64,000 bases of DNA from Paractinoplanes aksuensis (lineage in GTDB: Bacteria; Actinomycetota; Actinomycetes; Mycobacteriales; Micromonosporaceae): positions 62,001-126,000 of the forward strand of contig NZ_JAMYJR010000009.1 in assembly GCF_024137025.1 (NCBI RefSeq), read 5' to 3'. How positions within the stretch are numbered: the stretch's first letter is position 1; each line of letters starts with the position of its first letter. The notes beneath the pieces are model-generated. The model was given only the letters and a program-made list of their open reading frames with translations, had not been told where the DNA came from and ran no database searches. This document shows, in pieces, positions 1 to 8,886 of this stretch. A program made the position numbers and the translations under genes.

Positions 1-188
1 TAGACGTCGATCGGCGACGGCAGGATGATCGGCTGGATGTCGAAGATCTCGACGACCGCCCACCACACCACGACGGTGACGACGATGCCGAGCACCGGCC
101 AGGCCACCACGCTGGGTGAGAACTTCCGGTCGGGGCGGGCGGGACGGGCCACAGCGGCCTCCGTCGGGGGCGTCAACGTCTCTTGCAC
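1..188 (-). CDS. ABC transporter permease, N-terminal part (SsuC/TauC type)
   Basis: Only the first about 62 residues lie in the window; the gene runs off the left edge. A GTG start at 188 follows a GAGGAG ribosome binding site. A short cytoplasmic, proline- and arginine-rich tail precedes a hydrophobic segment (VLGIVVTVVVWWAVVEIF) and then the motif PIILPSP, which is typical of inner-membrane permeases of the nitrate/sulfonate/taurine ABC family. The gene lies downstream of the substrate-binding lipoprotein at 300-1331 on the same strand, so the two form one import operon whose ATPase is probably beyond the edge. The family call rests on this short stretch plus context. Confidence 0.75.
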   Translation of the reverse strand, partial: MQETLTPPTEAAVARPARPDRKFSPSVVAWPVLGIVVTVVVWWAVVEIFDIQPIILPSPIDV

Positions 189-256
189 CGGGGGTGCTCC
201 TCATAACCGTGCGGACTGCGTGAAACGAACGCCGCGCGGATCTGGCGAAGCGCGGT

Positions 257-284
257 GGGGTGCGCCGGCGGACCGGCGCACCCC
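257..284 (-). terminator. 12-bp perfect stem-loop between binding protein and permease genes
   Basis: GGGGTGCGCCGG (257-268) pairs perfectly with 273-284 around a four-base loop. There is no U-tract on the minus strand. It lies between the substrate-binding protein gene and the permease gene of one operon, so a partial terminator or an mRNA-end stabiliser that raises binding protein over permease is the likely role (inference). Confidence 0.55.
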
Positions 285-299
285 GCGTAGATCAGTAGG

Positions 300-1331
300 T
301 CAGGCCTTGGGGGTCAGGTCGAAGTTGATGACCTGCTCCGGCTTGAGACCGGGGTCGATCTGGCCGGAACCCTGCAGGATCGCGATCGAGCGGGCGACGC
401 GCTCGGCGTCGAGGGCGCCGACCGGGATGCCGGCGGCGGCCGACTTGACGTACGGGCCCATCAGCGTGAGCTCGGCCGCGACACCCTCGGGCTTGGCCGT
501 CTGCACGTACTTCGGCGTGATCTTGCCGGCCTCGTCGGGGTTCGCGATGGAGTCGGCGAGACCCTTGAGCAGCGCCTCGGTGAACTTCTTGACCTTCTCG
601 GGGTTGTCCTGCGCGTACTTGGTCGACGTGATCAGCACGTTGCCGTAGAGGTCCTGCAGGTAGTCGCTGTAGGGCAGGACGACGGCCTTCTTCTTCGACA
701 CCGTCTCGACGGTCGGCTTGCCCACCACGAACTGGCCGATGGCCTGGCTGCGGCCGGAGGCGAGCTGGCCGATCAGTTCCTGGGCCTGGCCGTTCTGGAA
801 CTTGACCTTGGTGTCGTCGATGTTGGCCAGCTTGGCGTACGTCGGGAACAGCGTGCGCACGACCGAGCCGGGGGCATCGGAGATCGTCTTGCCCTCGAGG
901 TCCTTGGGCGAGTTGATCTTGTTGCCGTCGAGCGCGATGATCGCGGCCATCGTGCGCTGCTGGATGGCCGACACGGCGGTGAAGCCGGTGGTCTTGTCCT
1001 TGCCGCCGGCGGCGATGAGGCCACCGGTGAGGTCGATCGGCGTGAACTGGGCCTGACCGGACACGATCGACTTGATGTTCTCGCCGGAGCCCTTGCCCGG
1101 GTTGATCGTGACGTCGAAGCCCGCGTCCTTGAAGTAGCCCTTCTCGAGCGCGACGTACGCGTACGAGTCACGGCCGAAGGTGCCGAACGAGGTCAGGTAA
1201 GTGATCTTCTCGAGCGAGGCGCCGCTGCCACCGTCGCCGTCAGCCGAGTCGTCGCTGCATCCAGCGGCCGCGCTCATGGTGAGAGCAAGCGCGCCGGCGA
1301 CAACGGAACGTACGAGGGTCCTTCTGTGCAC
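300..1331 (-). CDS. ABC transporter substrate-binding lipoprotein (NMT1/SsuA-like)
   Basis: A 343-residue extracytoplasmic binding protein. The GTG start at 1331 is preceded by GGAAGGA at good spacing; longer in-frame starts upstream lack a signal peptide at the N terminus. The protein opens with basic residues, a hydrophobic core and the lipobox MSAAAGC, so it should be lipid-anchored. The mature part has the NMT1/ABC-sulfonate layout: YVALEKGYFKDAGFDVTI near the start, then a block asking where the ligand domain closes (DLTGGLIAAGG). The downstream permease supports uptake of an organic substrate such as a sulfonate, nitrile or pyrimidine precursor; the actual ligand cannot be read from sequence. 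Confidence 0.85.
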   Translation of the reverse strand: MHRRTLVRSVVAGALALTMSAAAGCSDDSADGDGGSGASLEKITYLTSFGTFGRDSYAYVALEKGYFKDAGFDVTINPGKGSGENIKSIVSGQAQFTPIDLTGGLIAAGGKDKTTGFTAVSAIQQRTMAAIIALDGNKINSPKDLEGKTISDAPGSVVRTLFPTYAKLANIDDTKVKFQNGQAQELIGQLASGRSQAIGQFVVGKPTVETVSKKKAVVLPYSDYLQDLYGNVLITSTKYAQDNPEKVKKFTEALLKGLADSIANPDEAGKITPKYVQTAKPEGVAAELTLMGPYVKSAAAGIPVGALDAERVARSIAILQGSGQIDPGLKPEQVINFDLTPKA

Positions 1332-1561
1332 CGTAGATCCTTCCCGACCTGGTGCGGTCGAATGGGGAACCGGCAACCCGGCAATTGGCACACCGGGGCC
1401 GTGAGGGGTCGAACGTGGGGCAGTGGTGTCCCGACGGGGATCGTAGGGCAAACTGGCACATGCATCGATGACAGGTTCGTCTCAAAAGCCGAAGTAGACG
1501 GATGCGCCGATGTTCGAGCAGGATGAGCCGGGTATGCGCCCAGCTCGGTTTATGAGGGACG

Positions 1562-2491
1562 ATGATGCGCGTTTGTCTGTTCGTCGAACCGCACCGGGGT
1601 GCGACGTACGACACTCAATTGAACTTCGCCCGTCACACCGAGGACGCCGGTTTCGAGGGCCTGTTGCGGGCCGATCATTACCGTGCGTTGACCCCCGAGC
1701 CGGGCCTGCCGGGCCCCACCGACGCGTGGATCACGCTGGCCGGACTGGCCCGCGAGACCCGTACGCTGCGGATCGGGACATTGGTCAACTCCGCTACGTT
1801 CCGTATGCCCGGTCCACTGTCGATCATGGTGGCGCAGGTCGACCAGATGAGCGGCGGCCGGGTCGAGCTGGGCATGGGCGCGGGCTGGGTCGAGCGCGAG
1901 CACACGGCGTACGGCATTCCCTTCCCCGCGGTCGGCGAGCGCTTCGACCGGCTCGAGGAGCAGCTGGAGATCCTCACGGGACTTTGGGGCACACCCGAGG
2001 GCCAGAGTTACTCGTTCGACGGCAAGCATTACCACCTGGTGGACGCCCCGGCGCTGCCTCGTCCCGTCCAGCGGCCGCATCCGCCGATCATCATCGGGGG
2101 CAAGGGCCCCCGGCGTACGCCCGATCTGGCCGCCCGCTACGCCGACGAATACAACATGCCGTTCAAGACCGTGGCCGAGACGGCCGCCGCCTTCGATCGC
2201 GTCCGGGCGGCGTGCGACAAATCGGGCCGGCAGCTCACCCTGTCGGCCGGCATCGTGGTCGCGATCGGCCGGACCGACGCCGAGGCCGCCCGCCGCGCCG
2301 CTCCCCTGCACGTCAAGAGCGTGCTGCCGCCGGAGGACCCGGTGGAGGGCTCCCCGGCCCAGCTCGTGCAGCGCATCGAAGAGATGCGCGCGATCGGCGC
2401 GAGCCGCGTGCACCTCCGCATGATCGAGATGGACGACCTCGACCACATCGACCTGATCGCGAGCGAGGTGCTCCCTCAGCTGTCCAAGTAA
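1562..2491 (+). CDS. LLM-class (luciferase-like) flavin/F420-dependent oxidoreductase
   Basis: 309 residues with the bacterial luciferase-like TIM-barrel. Visible family hallmarks are the N-terminal strand (MRVCLFVEP), TLRIGTLVNSATFRMPGPLS, and the strongly conserved GRVELGMGAGWVEREH block followed by the RFDRLEEQLEIL helix; IIIGGKGPRRTPDLAARYADEYN is the phosphate-binding end. Members use FMN or coenzyme F420, and actinobacterial ones of this length are frequently F420-dependent; substrate unknown. GAGG lies just upstream; two consecutive ATG codons are possible (1562 or 1565). Divergent from the ABC operon, and its 3' end overlaps the convergent response-regulator gene by 16 bases. Confidence 0.85.
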   Translation: MMRVCLFVEPHRGATYDTQLNFARHTEDAGFEGLLRADHYRALTPEPGLPGPTDAWITLAGLARETRTLRIGTLVNSATFRMPGPLSIMVAQVDQMSGGRVELGMGAGWVEREHTAYGIPFPAVGERFDRLEEQLEILTGLWGTPEGQSYSFDGKHYHLVDAPALPRPVQRPHPPIIIGGKGPRRTPDLAARYADEYNMPFKTVAETAAAFDRVRAACDKSGRQLTLSAGIVVAIGRTDAEAARRAAPLHVKSVLPPEDPVEGSPAQLVQRIEEMRAIGASRVHLRMIEMDDLDHIDLIASEVLPQLSK

Positions 2492-3111
2492 GCCAGCACA
2501 GCCAGCACGCGGCGGTTGTCGTCCTCGGAGACCGGCAGCCCGAGCTTGGTGAAGATGTTGTTGATGTGCTTGCTGACCGCCTTCTCGGTGACGAAAAGCT
2601 TGGCCGCGATCGCCGCGTTGGACCGGCCCGCGGCCATCTCGCCCAGCACCTCGCGCTCGCGCGCGGTCAGCACGTCGAGCGGCCGGCTGCGGTCGAGCAG
2701 CCGGGCCACGACCTCGGGGTCCATCATCGTGCCGCCGCCGGCCACCTGGCGCACCGCGTCGACGAACTGGGCGACGTCGCTGACCCGATCCTTGAGCAGG
2801 TAGCCGACCCCGCCGCGGCGGTCGGAGAGCAGCTCGCGGGCGTACAGCGGCTCGACGTGCTGGCTCAGCACCAGGATCGGCAGACCGGGGGCCTGGCGGC
2901 GGGCCGCGATGGCCGCCTGCAGCCCCTCGTCGGTGAAGGTGGGCGGCAGGCGCACATCCAGGACGGCCACGTCGGGCTTGCATTCGAGCAGCGTGGGCAG
3001 CACGTCGGGTCCGCGGTCGACGACGGCCACGACCTCGAAGTCGAACGCCTCGAGGATCCGGGTCAGTCCGTCCCGGAGGAGAGCATGGTCCTCGGCGATG
3101 ACGACGCGCAC
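2476..3111 (-). CDS. LuxR/NarL-family response regulator
   Basis: 211 residues. The receiver domain (about 1-120) shows the acidic pair in VVIAEDH and the phospho-acceptor Asp in DVAVLDVRLP; the C-terminal LuxR helix-turn-helix (about 145-205) reads LTAREREVLGEMAAGRSN ... TEKAVSKHINNIF. The start overlaps the end of the histidine-kinase gene by 49 bases, so both are translated from one message. It is the output of the kinase at 3063-4358; the most obvious nearby target is the divergent fatty-acid desaturase (inference from layout). The 3' end overlaps the convergent LLM gene. Confidence 0.93.
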   Translation of the reverse strand: MRVVIAEDHALLRDGLTRILEAFDFEVVAVVDRGPDVLPTLLECKPDVAVLDVRLPPTFTDEGLQAAIAARRQAPGLPILVLSQHVEPLYARELLSDRRGGVGYLLKDRVSDVAQFVDAVRQVAGGGTMMDPEVVARLLDRSRPLDVLTAREREVLGEMAAGRSNAAIAAKLFVTEKAVSKHINNIFTKLGLPVSEDDNRRVLAVLAYLDS

Positions 3112-4358
3112 GGCAGCTCCATGGTCACGATGGTCGGTCCGGCCGGCGGGCTGGACACGGACATCGTGCCATCGAAGGCGGCGAGACGGCGTTCCATTCC
3201 GGCCAGGCCGGAGCCGCGCTTCGGGTCGGCGCCGCCGTGCCCGTCGTCGCCGACCTCGAGACGCAGCAGGTCATCGGTGCGGTGCATGCTGACGTAGGCA
3301 ACGTTGGCGCCGCTGTGCTTCTGCACATTTGTCAGAGCTTCGGCGACCGCGAAGTAGGCGGCCGATTCGACCGGAGTCTCGAGGCGGCCCGCGAGGTCGG
3401 AGTCCACAGTGGTCGGGATGGCCATGGTCAGCGCGAGCGCCCGCACCGCGCCGTCGAGGCCGCGCTCGGCCAGCACGGGCGGGTGGATCCCGCGTACGAG
3501 ATGACGCAGTTCGACCAGGGCCGTCGAGCTGTTCTCGCGGGCTTCGGCGAGCAGCTTGCGGGCGGTCTCGGGGTCGCGCTCGACCAGTTCCTCGGCCAGG
3601 CCGATGGCCATGCCCAGCGACACCAGCCGGGCCTGGGCCCCGTCGTGCAGGTCGCGCTCGATCCGGCGCAGCTCGGCCGCCTGGGAGTCGACCGTGTCGG
3701 CCCGGGTCACGGTGAGCTGAGCGACCCGAAGGCGCAGCTCGGCGGCCCGGGTCGGGGCCAGGAAGAGCCGGTGGAACAACCCGTCGAACCGGCGCAGGTG
3801 GGGCGCGACGACCAGGCCCAGCAGGAGGATGACGACACCCTGCGGCATGGAGAGGAAGCCCTCGCCGACGTTCTCGATCGGCCAGTTGACGCCGTAGCCG
3901 GACCAGCCCTCGCCCAGGTAGATCCAGAGCGGGAGCAGGGTGATGCCCTCGACCCCGTACGCCGGCAGGGCGATCGTGAGGATGCCGAGCACGAGCCCGC
4001 CGATCGCACCCGGCAGCAGCCACGCGAAGTCGCGCCAGGTCGCGGGGTCGGTGATGATCCACTTGTAGCGGGCCCAGCCGATCGGGGCCAGACCGGCCGG
4101 TTTCGGCCGGTAGGGGCGCGCGATGGGCACGCCCTGCCAGCCGGCCACCCGCCGGGCCAGGTCGGCCCGCAGCCGAATCAGCGCGGTCACGGCGGGCAGC
4201 AGGAGCAGGCCGATGCCGAGCACCGGGGTGAGCACCAGCGACACCACGAACAGCACGAAGAGCGGGAAGTTCAGCACCGCCAGAACGATCCCCAGCAGGC
4301 CGAACGCCATCGCCCGCAGCCCGTCCCGAAGCCAGTCTCTTGTCTCCACGCCTCTCAT
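3063..4358 (-). CDS. Two-component sensor histidine kinase (HisKA_3 type)
   Basis: 431 residues. The N-terminal half contains paired hydrophobic segments (about 15-55 and 115-190) arranged like the 'putative sensor' domain of actinobacterial kinases. The dimerisation/phospho-acceptor box ERDLHDGAQARLVSLG places the active His near residue 237. The ATPase domain has the N box EALTNVQKHS (about 340) and the glycine-rich GDDGHGG and GSGLAGMERR. Membrane-located; it would phosphorylate the overlapping regulator downstream. Placement beside a desaturase recalls DesK/DesR thermosensing, but the membrane part is not clearly DesK-like, so the signal stays unknown. Confidence 0.9.
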   Translation of the reverse strand: MRGVETRDWLRDGLRAMAFGLLGIVLAVLNFPLFVLFVVSLVLTPVLGIGLLLLPAVTALIRLRADLARRVAGWQGVPIARPYRPKPAGLAPIGWARYKWIITDPATWRDFAWLLPGAIGGLVLGILTIALPAYGVEGITLLPLWIYLGEGWSGYGVNWPIENVGEGFLSMPQGVVILLLGLVVAPHLRRFDGLFHRLFLAPTRAAELRLRVAQLTVTRADTVDSQAAELRRIERDLHDGAQARLVSLGMAIGLAEELVERDPETARKLLAEARENSSTALVELRHLVRGIHPPVLAERGLDGAVRALALTMAIPTTVDSDLAGRLETPVESAAYFAVAEALTNVQKHSGANVAYVSMHRTDDLLRLEVGDDGHGGADPKRGSGLAGMERRLAAFDGTMSVSSPPAGPTIVTMELPCASSSPRTMLSSGTD

Positions 4359-4454
4359 CGTGGCTTACCGGCGCGCTCAACTCAGTAGTGCTAGCCCCAC
4401 CAAAGGTTGGGGGGATGCCACTCCTGACCTTGAGGGTTCCCGCACGGTCTGCTT

Positions 4455-5462
4455 ATGGGCATGACGACAATGGCAGAGCGGCCGCGGGCGACGGCCGGGA
4501 GCGACTTCGCGGAACTGGGCCGGCGGATCAACGCGGCCGGGCTGCTGCGCCGGCGGCCGGCGTACTACGTGGCCCGGTTGAGCCTGGTCGGCGGGGCGCT
4601 GGGGCTGGGCTGGGCCGCGTTCTTCGCGATCGGCGCCTCGTGGTGGACGCTGGCCGTGGCCGCCTTCCTGGCCGTGGTGTTCGCGCAGACCGCGCTGGTC
4701 GCCCACGACCTCGCCCACCGGCAGGTGTTCCGCACCAACAAGCCGAGCTCGCGGGCCGGGCTGATCGCGGGCAACCTGGCCATCGGCATGTCCTACGGCT
4801 ACTGGATGGACAAGCACACCAAGCACCACGCCAACCCCAACCACGACGACCTCGACCCGGACGTCGGGCCGGGCGTGCTGGTGTGGTCGCGCGAGGCAGC
4901 GGCCGGCAAGGGTTTCCTGACGCGTTATCAGGCGTACTTCTTCTTTCCGCTGCTGACGCTGCTGGGCCTCAGCCTCAAGCGGGACAGCGTGAAGTGGATC
5001 ATGCAGAGAGGCAAGGTCGGCGAGGCGCTGCTGATCGGAGCCCACCTCGCCGGGTACGCCGCCGCGCTGCTGCTGGTGCTGACGCCGCTGCAGGCGCTCG
5101 CGTTCCTCGTCGTCCACCAAGCGATCTTCGGGGTTTATCTGGGGATGACGTTCGCGCCCAATCACAAGGGCATGCCGCACCCCACCGGCGACGAGGACTT
5201 CCTGCGCAAGCAGGTGCTGACCTCGCGCAACGTGCGGGGCGGGCGGTTCGTCGACGCGGCCCTGGGCGGGCTCAACTACCAGATCGAGCACCACCTGTTC
5301 CCGGCCATGCCGACGCCCAACCTGCGCAAGGCGCAACCGATCGTGCAGCAGTACTGCGCGGAGATCGGCGTCTCGTACGAGATGACCAGCCTGACCGATT
5401 CGTACCGTCAGGCCCTGAGCCACCTGCACGACGTGGGCGCCGACCTCCGCCGGACCGCCTAA
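4455..5462 (+). CDS. Membrane fatty-acid desaturase
   Basis: 335 residues, an integral di-iron desaturase. The three histidine boxes are visible: HDLAH (84-88), HTKHH (121-125) and QIEHH (about 276-280), with NHKGMPHP between boxes two and three. Hydrophobic pairs lie around residues 45-80 and 165-220. The QxxHH third box and length match acyl-CoA or acyl-lipid desaturases such as DesA3 of mycobacteria, which introduce a double bond into membrane fatty acids with ferredoxin or an oxidoreductase as electron donor. Start is ATG 4455 or 4461. It is divergent from a two-component pair that may control it. Its stop overlaps the convergent poxB stop by four bases. Confidence 0.92.
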   Translation: MGMTTMAERPRATAGSDFAELGRRINAAGLLRRRPAYYVARLSLVGGALGLGWAAFFAIGASWWTLAVAAFLAVVFAQTALVAHDLAHRQVFRTNKPSSRAGLIAGNLAIGMSYGYWMDKHTKHHANPNHDDLDPDVGPGVLVWSREAAAGKGFLTRYQAYFFFPLLTLLGLSLKRDSVKWIMQRGKVGEALLIGAHLAGYAAALLLVLTPLQALAFLVVHQAIFGVYLGMTFAPNHKGMPHPTGDEDFLRKQVLTSRNVRGGRFVDAALGGLNYQIEHHLFPAMPTPNLRKAQPIVQQYCAEIGVSYEMTSLTDSYRQALSHLHDVGADLRRTA

Positions 5463-7198
5463 CGCGGCAGGTTGCGCAGGTTCGTGCGGGCCAGGTGCAG
5501 CATCTGCCCGACGCCGCCGGAGAGCACCGACTTCCCGGCGGCGATCGCGAACCCGGCCGCCTCCTCCTTGCTGATGTGCGGCGGGATCTCGAGCGCGTCG
5601 GGATCGGTGACCACGTCGAGCAGGGCCGGGCCGTCGTGGTCGAGCACCGAGCGCAGAGCGCCGCGGACCTCGTCGGGCTTCTCCACCCGTACGGCGAAAA
5701 GCCCGGCCGCCCGGGCGATGGCCGCGAAATCGACGTGTTCGTGGTCGGTCTCGTACGGCGGATCGCCCGCCACCAGCATCTCGAGGCGCACCATGCCGAG
5801 GCTGGAGTTGTTGAAGACCACCACCTTGACCGGCAGGTTGTGCAGCCGCGCGGTCAGCAGCTCGCCGAGCAGCATGGCCAGGCCGCCGTCGCCCGACATC
5901 GAGACCACCTGACGGCTCGGGTCGAGTTTCTGGGCGCCGAGCGCGTGCGGCAGGGCGTTGGCCATCGTGCCGTGGACGAACGAGCCGAGCAGCCGGCGAC
6001 GGCCGTTGGGCGTGATGTAGCGGGCGGCCCAGCTCGTGCACATGCCGGTGTCGGCGGTGAAGACGGTGTCGTCCGCGGCCTCCTCGTCGAGGATCGAGGC
6101 GACGTATTCCGGATGGATCGGCACGAGGTGCTCGACATCCTTGGTGTACGCGTCGACGACCCGGTCCAGCTCGTGCACGTGCTTCTCGAGCATGCGGTTG
6201 AGGAACTTGTGATCCTTGCGTTCCAGCTTCGGCATCAGCTTCGTGATCGTGGCGCCGACATCACCGGCCACGCCCAGCTCGAGCGCCGTGCGGCGGCCCA
6301 GACGGGACGGGTCGATGTCGATCTGGATCGTGTTCTTCTGGGGCAGGAACTGCCGGTACGGGAAGTCGGTGCCGAGCAGCAGGAGCAGGTCGGCCTCGTG
6401 CGTCGCCTCGTAACAGGCGCCGTAGCCGAGCAAGCCCGACATGCCCACGTCGTACGGGTTGTCGTACTGCAGCACGTCCTTGCCCCGCAGCGTGTGCCCG
6501 ACCGGCGCGCCCAGCCACTCGGCCAGCTGCAGCACCTGCTCACGGGCATCCGTACAGCCGATCCCGCCGAAGATGGCCACGGTCCCGGCCGCGTTGATCC
6601 GCTCGGCCAGGTCTTCGATGACGTAGTCGGACGGTGCGCCCAGCACCGGCCCGGCCACCGCGTGCCCGGCCCCCGTCTCCTCGGTGGCCTCGGCCGCCAG
6701 CACGTCCCCCGGCATGATCAGCACGGCCGCGCCGCGCTTGCCGACCGCCTGCTGAATGCCCATCCGGGCCATCCGCGGCATCTGCCCGGCCGACGAGACC
6801 ATCTCGGTCCAGTGGCTGGCCTGCCCGAACAGCTGCTTGGGGTCGGTCTCCTGGAAGAAGCCGGAGCCGATCTCGGTCGAGACGATGTGCGAGGCGATGG
6901 CCAGCACCGGCGCGGCCGACCGGTGCGCGTCGAAGACGCCCTGGATCAGGTGCGTGTTGCCCGGCCCGCAACTGCCCGCGCAGACCGCCAGCTTGCCGGT
7001 GAGCTGGGCCTCCGCGGCGGCCGCGAACGCCGCCGCCTCCTCGTTGTGCACGTGGACCCACTCGATGGCGTCGTTGCGCCGGATCGCGTCGGACAACGCG
7101 TTGAGGCTGTCCCCGACCAGGCCGTAGATCCGCTCCACCCCGGCCTGGACCAGCACCTCGACGAACTGGTCAGCGACTGTCTTTTTCTTCCCGAACAC
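5459..7198 (-). CDS. poxB: Thiamine-diphosphate-dependent pyruvate oxidase / pyruvate dehydrogenase (quinone)
   Basis: 579 residues, close to the 572 of E. coli PoxB. Start GTG 7198 is chosen because GGGAGG lies just before it; further upstream the reading frame has no homologous look. The N-terminal ThDP domain has VERIYGLVGDSLNALSDA with the activating Glu region (HNEEAAAFAA) and GSCGPGNTHLIQG; the central FAD/nucleotide domain includes IFGGIGC; the C-terminal ThDP domain has the GDGG...N motif (MSGDGGLAMLLGE ... FNNSSLGM). Members oxidatively decarboxylate pyruvate to acetate at the membrane; acetolactate synthase-like activity is the alternative, but spacing and end favour PoxB. Divergent from the SDR gene 70 bases away. 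Confidence 0.85.
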   Translation of the reverse strand: MFGKKKTVADQFVEVLVQAGVERIYGLVGDSLNALSDAIRRNDAIEWVHVHNEEAAAFAAAAEAQLTGKLAVCAGSCGPGNTHLIQGVFDAHRSAAPVLAIASHIVSTEIGSGFFQETDPKQLFGQASHWTEMVSSAGQMPRMARMGIQQAVGKRGAAVLIMPGDVLAAEATEETGAGHAVAGPVLGAPSDYVIEDLAERINAAGTVAIFGGIGCTDAREQVLQLAEWLGAPVGHTLRGKDVLQYDNPYDVGMSGLLGYGACYEATHEADLLLLLGTDFPYRQFLPQKNTIQIDIDPSRLGRRTALELGVAGDVGATITKLMPKLERKDHKFLNRMLEKHVHELDRVVDAYTKDVEHLVPIHPEYVASILDEEAADDTVFTADTGMCTSWAARYITPNGRRRLLGSFVHGTMANALPHALGAQKLDPSRQVVSMSGDGGLAMLLGELLTARLHNLPVKVVVFNNSSLGMVRLEMLVAGDPPYETDHEHVDFAAIARAAGLFAVRVEKPDEVRGALRSVLDHDGPALLDVVTDPDALEIPPHISKEEAAGFAIAAGKSVLSGGVGQMLHLARTNLRNLPR

Positions 7199-7268
7199 CC
7201 CGGCCTCCCGCCATCGTGCGAATGTGCTGGGGATACCCGGGCAGTCGAGCACGCGAACGGAGTAGCGG

Positions 7269-8054
7269 ATGGATCTGCGTCTCACAAATAAGGTGGCCGT
7301 GGTCACAGGCGGTAACGCCGGGATCGGCTATGCGATCGCGCGCGGGCTGGCGGCCGAGGGCGTCTCGCTGGCGCTGGTGGCCCGCGACGCCGATCGGCTG
7401 CGCGAGGTCGCCTCGGAGATCTCCGGCGTCCGGGTGCTGACCATCGCCGCCGACCTGACCGAGCCGGCCGCGGCGGCGCGGGTCGCGGCGGCCGTACAGG
7501 ATGAGTTCGGCGGGGCCGACATCCTCATCAACAACGCGGGCACCGGCAGCGAGGAGAAGATCCTGACCGCGCCCGACGAGAAGTGGCAGTTCTACTGGGA
7601 CCTGCACGTGATGGCGGCCGTACGGCTGGCCCGCGAGATCGCGCCGCAGATGAAGACCCGCGGCGGGGGCGTGATCCTGCACAACGCGTCGATCTGCGCC
7701 ACCCAGCCGCTGGGCTACGAGCCGATCTACAACACCACCAAGGCCGCGCTCGTCATGTTCTCGAAGTGTCTGGCCAACGAGTTGATCGGGGACAACATCC
7801 GGGTCAACGCGGTGAACCCGGGCCTGGTCATGACCGGGGACTGGATCAAGACCGCGAAGGCGCTGACGGCCGGCACCGAGCAGACCTGGGAGCAGTACCT
7901 GGCCAAGATCGCCGAGGACAACGCGCCGATCGGACGGTTCGCCACTCCTGAGGAGGTGGCGGACTTCTTCGTCTTCCTCTGCTCGGAGCGGGCCGCCTAT
8001 TCGGTCGGCTCGACCTATTACGTCGACGGCGGCTGGCTCAAAGTGACGACCTGA
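7269..8054 (+). CDS. Short-chain dehydrogenase/reductase
   Basis: 261 residues with the classical SDR plan: Rossmann motif TGGNAGIGYAI near the N terminus, NNAG at about 85, catalytic Ser in the NASIC region and YxxxK as YNTTK (about 157), then NAVNPGLVMTGDW and the C-terminal YYVDGGW. An NAD(P)(H)-dependent alcohol/ketone oxidoreductase; substrate not predictable. The 3' end overlaps the convergent hydrolase gene by 17 bases. Confidence 0.9.
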   Translation: MDLRLTNKVAVVTGGNAGIGYAIARGLAAEGVSLALVARDADRLREVASEISGVRVLTIAADLTEPAAAARVAAAVQDEFGGADILINNAGTGSEEKILTAPDEKWQFYWDLHVMAAVRLAREIAPQMKTRGGGVILHNASICATQPLGYEPIYNTTKAALVMFSKCLANELIGDNIRVNAVNPGLVMTGDWIKTAKALTAGTEQTWEQYLAKIAEDNAPIGRFATPEEVADFFVFLCSERAAYSVGSTYYVDGGWLKVTT

Positions 8055-8859
8055 GCCACGGGATCAGGACGGGGAGAACGGTGGCGGCCTGCATGGCGAC
8101 CATGTGGTCGGCCTTCGGGAAAGTTCTCACTTCCCAACCGTCTTGTTCCAGGGCGTCCCGGTTCTCGATCAGCGGCTCGGCCAGGGCGACGTAGGCGTTG
8201 TCCCAGGCCGGGCCGTACTGGATGTTGTCCTCGGCGCCGGCGAAGGCGAGCCGGGGGATGTCGAGGTGGACGGCCCGCTCGTCGAAATCCTGGAGCGATT
8301 CGTAGAGCGTGACGAACTGCCGGGTCTGGTCGGGCGTCTGGGTGAAGGCCACCGAGTCCCAGTCGCCGGCCACGGGTCCACCGGCGGGCGGGGGCGGTGG
8401 GTCGAGCGCCATGGCGTGGGCCGAGCGGGTGACGGCGAGCATGGCCTCGTACGGCCCGCCGAGCGGCGGGAAGCCGCCCATGGCCAGAGCAGTCAGGCAT
8501 TTCGTACGGATGGCGAGTTGCAGCCCGGCCAGCGCGAGCCAGGAGTAGCCGTAGTAGGCGAACCGGTCGGCGCCGGCCAGCGCTTGCAGGTCGGCCGCGA
8601 CCGCGTCGGCGGTCAGGGTGAGCGGAGCCGGGTGCTGGTTGAGGTGGCCCTCGTAGTCGGCCGTGGTCACCCGGAAGCCGGCCTCGGCCAGACCGGTGGC
8701 GAGGACGTGGCCGTTGTTGGGGTCGGCACCCCAGGCCCGCATCGCCTCGGCCGGCTCGCCCTCGAGGATCGCCGTGCTGACGGGGAGGAAGATGGCGGGA
8801 CCGGCGCCTTGGACCTGGACGTCGATGGTGGATCCGTCGTGCAGTCTCACAGTCGGCAT
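8038..8859 (-). CDS. Alpha/beta-hydrolase-like protein
   Basis: 273 residues from ATG 8859 (a GTG nine bases upstream is the alternative). It reads as an alpha/beta-hydrolase fold: N-terminal beta hairpin RLHDGSTIDVQVQGAGPAIFLP, a strand followed by GYRVTT-like ADYEGH, YYGYSW at the position of the nucleophile elbow, and a late LAFAGAEDNIQYGPAW and FPKADHMVAMQAA where acid and catalytic His (DHM) belong. The elbow lacks a clear G-x-S-x-G (GYSWL), so the nucleophile may be the Ser of YGYSW. On the minus strand a TATAGT hexamer ends seven bases before the ATG, which suggests a leaderless message. Divergent with a TetR regulator that likely controls it. Confidence 0.75.
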   Translation of the reverse strand: MPTVRLHDGSTIDVQVQGAGPAIFLPVSTAILEGEPAEAMRAWGADPNNGHVLATGLAEAGFRVTTADYEGHLNQHPAPLTLTADAVAADLQALAGADRFAYYGYSWLALAGLQLAIRTKCLTALAMGGFPPLGGPYEAMLAVTRSAHAMALDPPPPPAGGPVAGDWDSVAFTQTPDQTRQFVTLYESLQDFDERAVHLDIPRLAFAGAEDNIQYGPAWDNAYVALAEPLIENRDALEQDGWEVRTFPKADHMVAMQAATVLPVLIPWLRSSL

Positions 8860-8863
8860 GCGA

Positions 8864-8877
8864 AACACTATACACTG
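8864..8877. promoter_or_regulatory. Candidate promoter/operator shared by hydrolase and TetR genes
   Basis: The 27 bases between the divergent genes contain ACACTATACACTGT, made of two related 7-mers (ACACTAT, ACACTGT) and partly palindromic. It includes TATACA on the plus strand and TATAGT on the minus strand, both possible -10 elements. A TetR autoregulatory site is the simplest reading; no dimer symmetry is perfect. Confidence 0.4.
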
Positions 8878-8886
8878 TCAGGAGTT

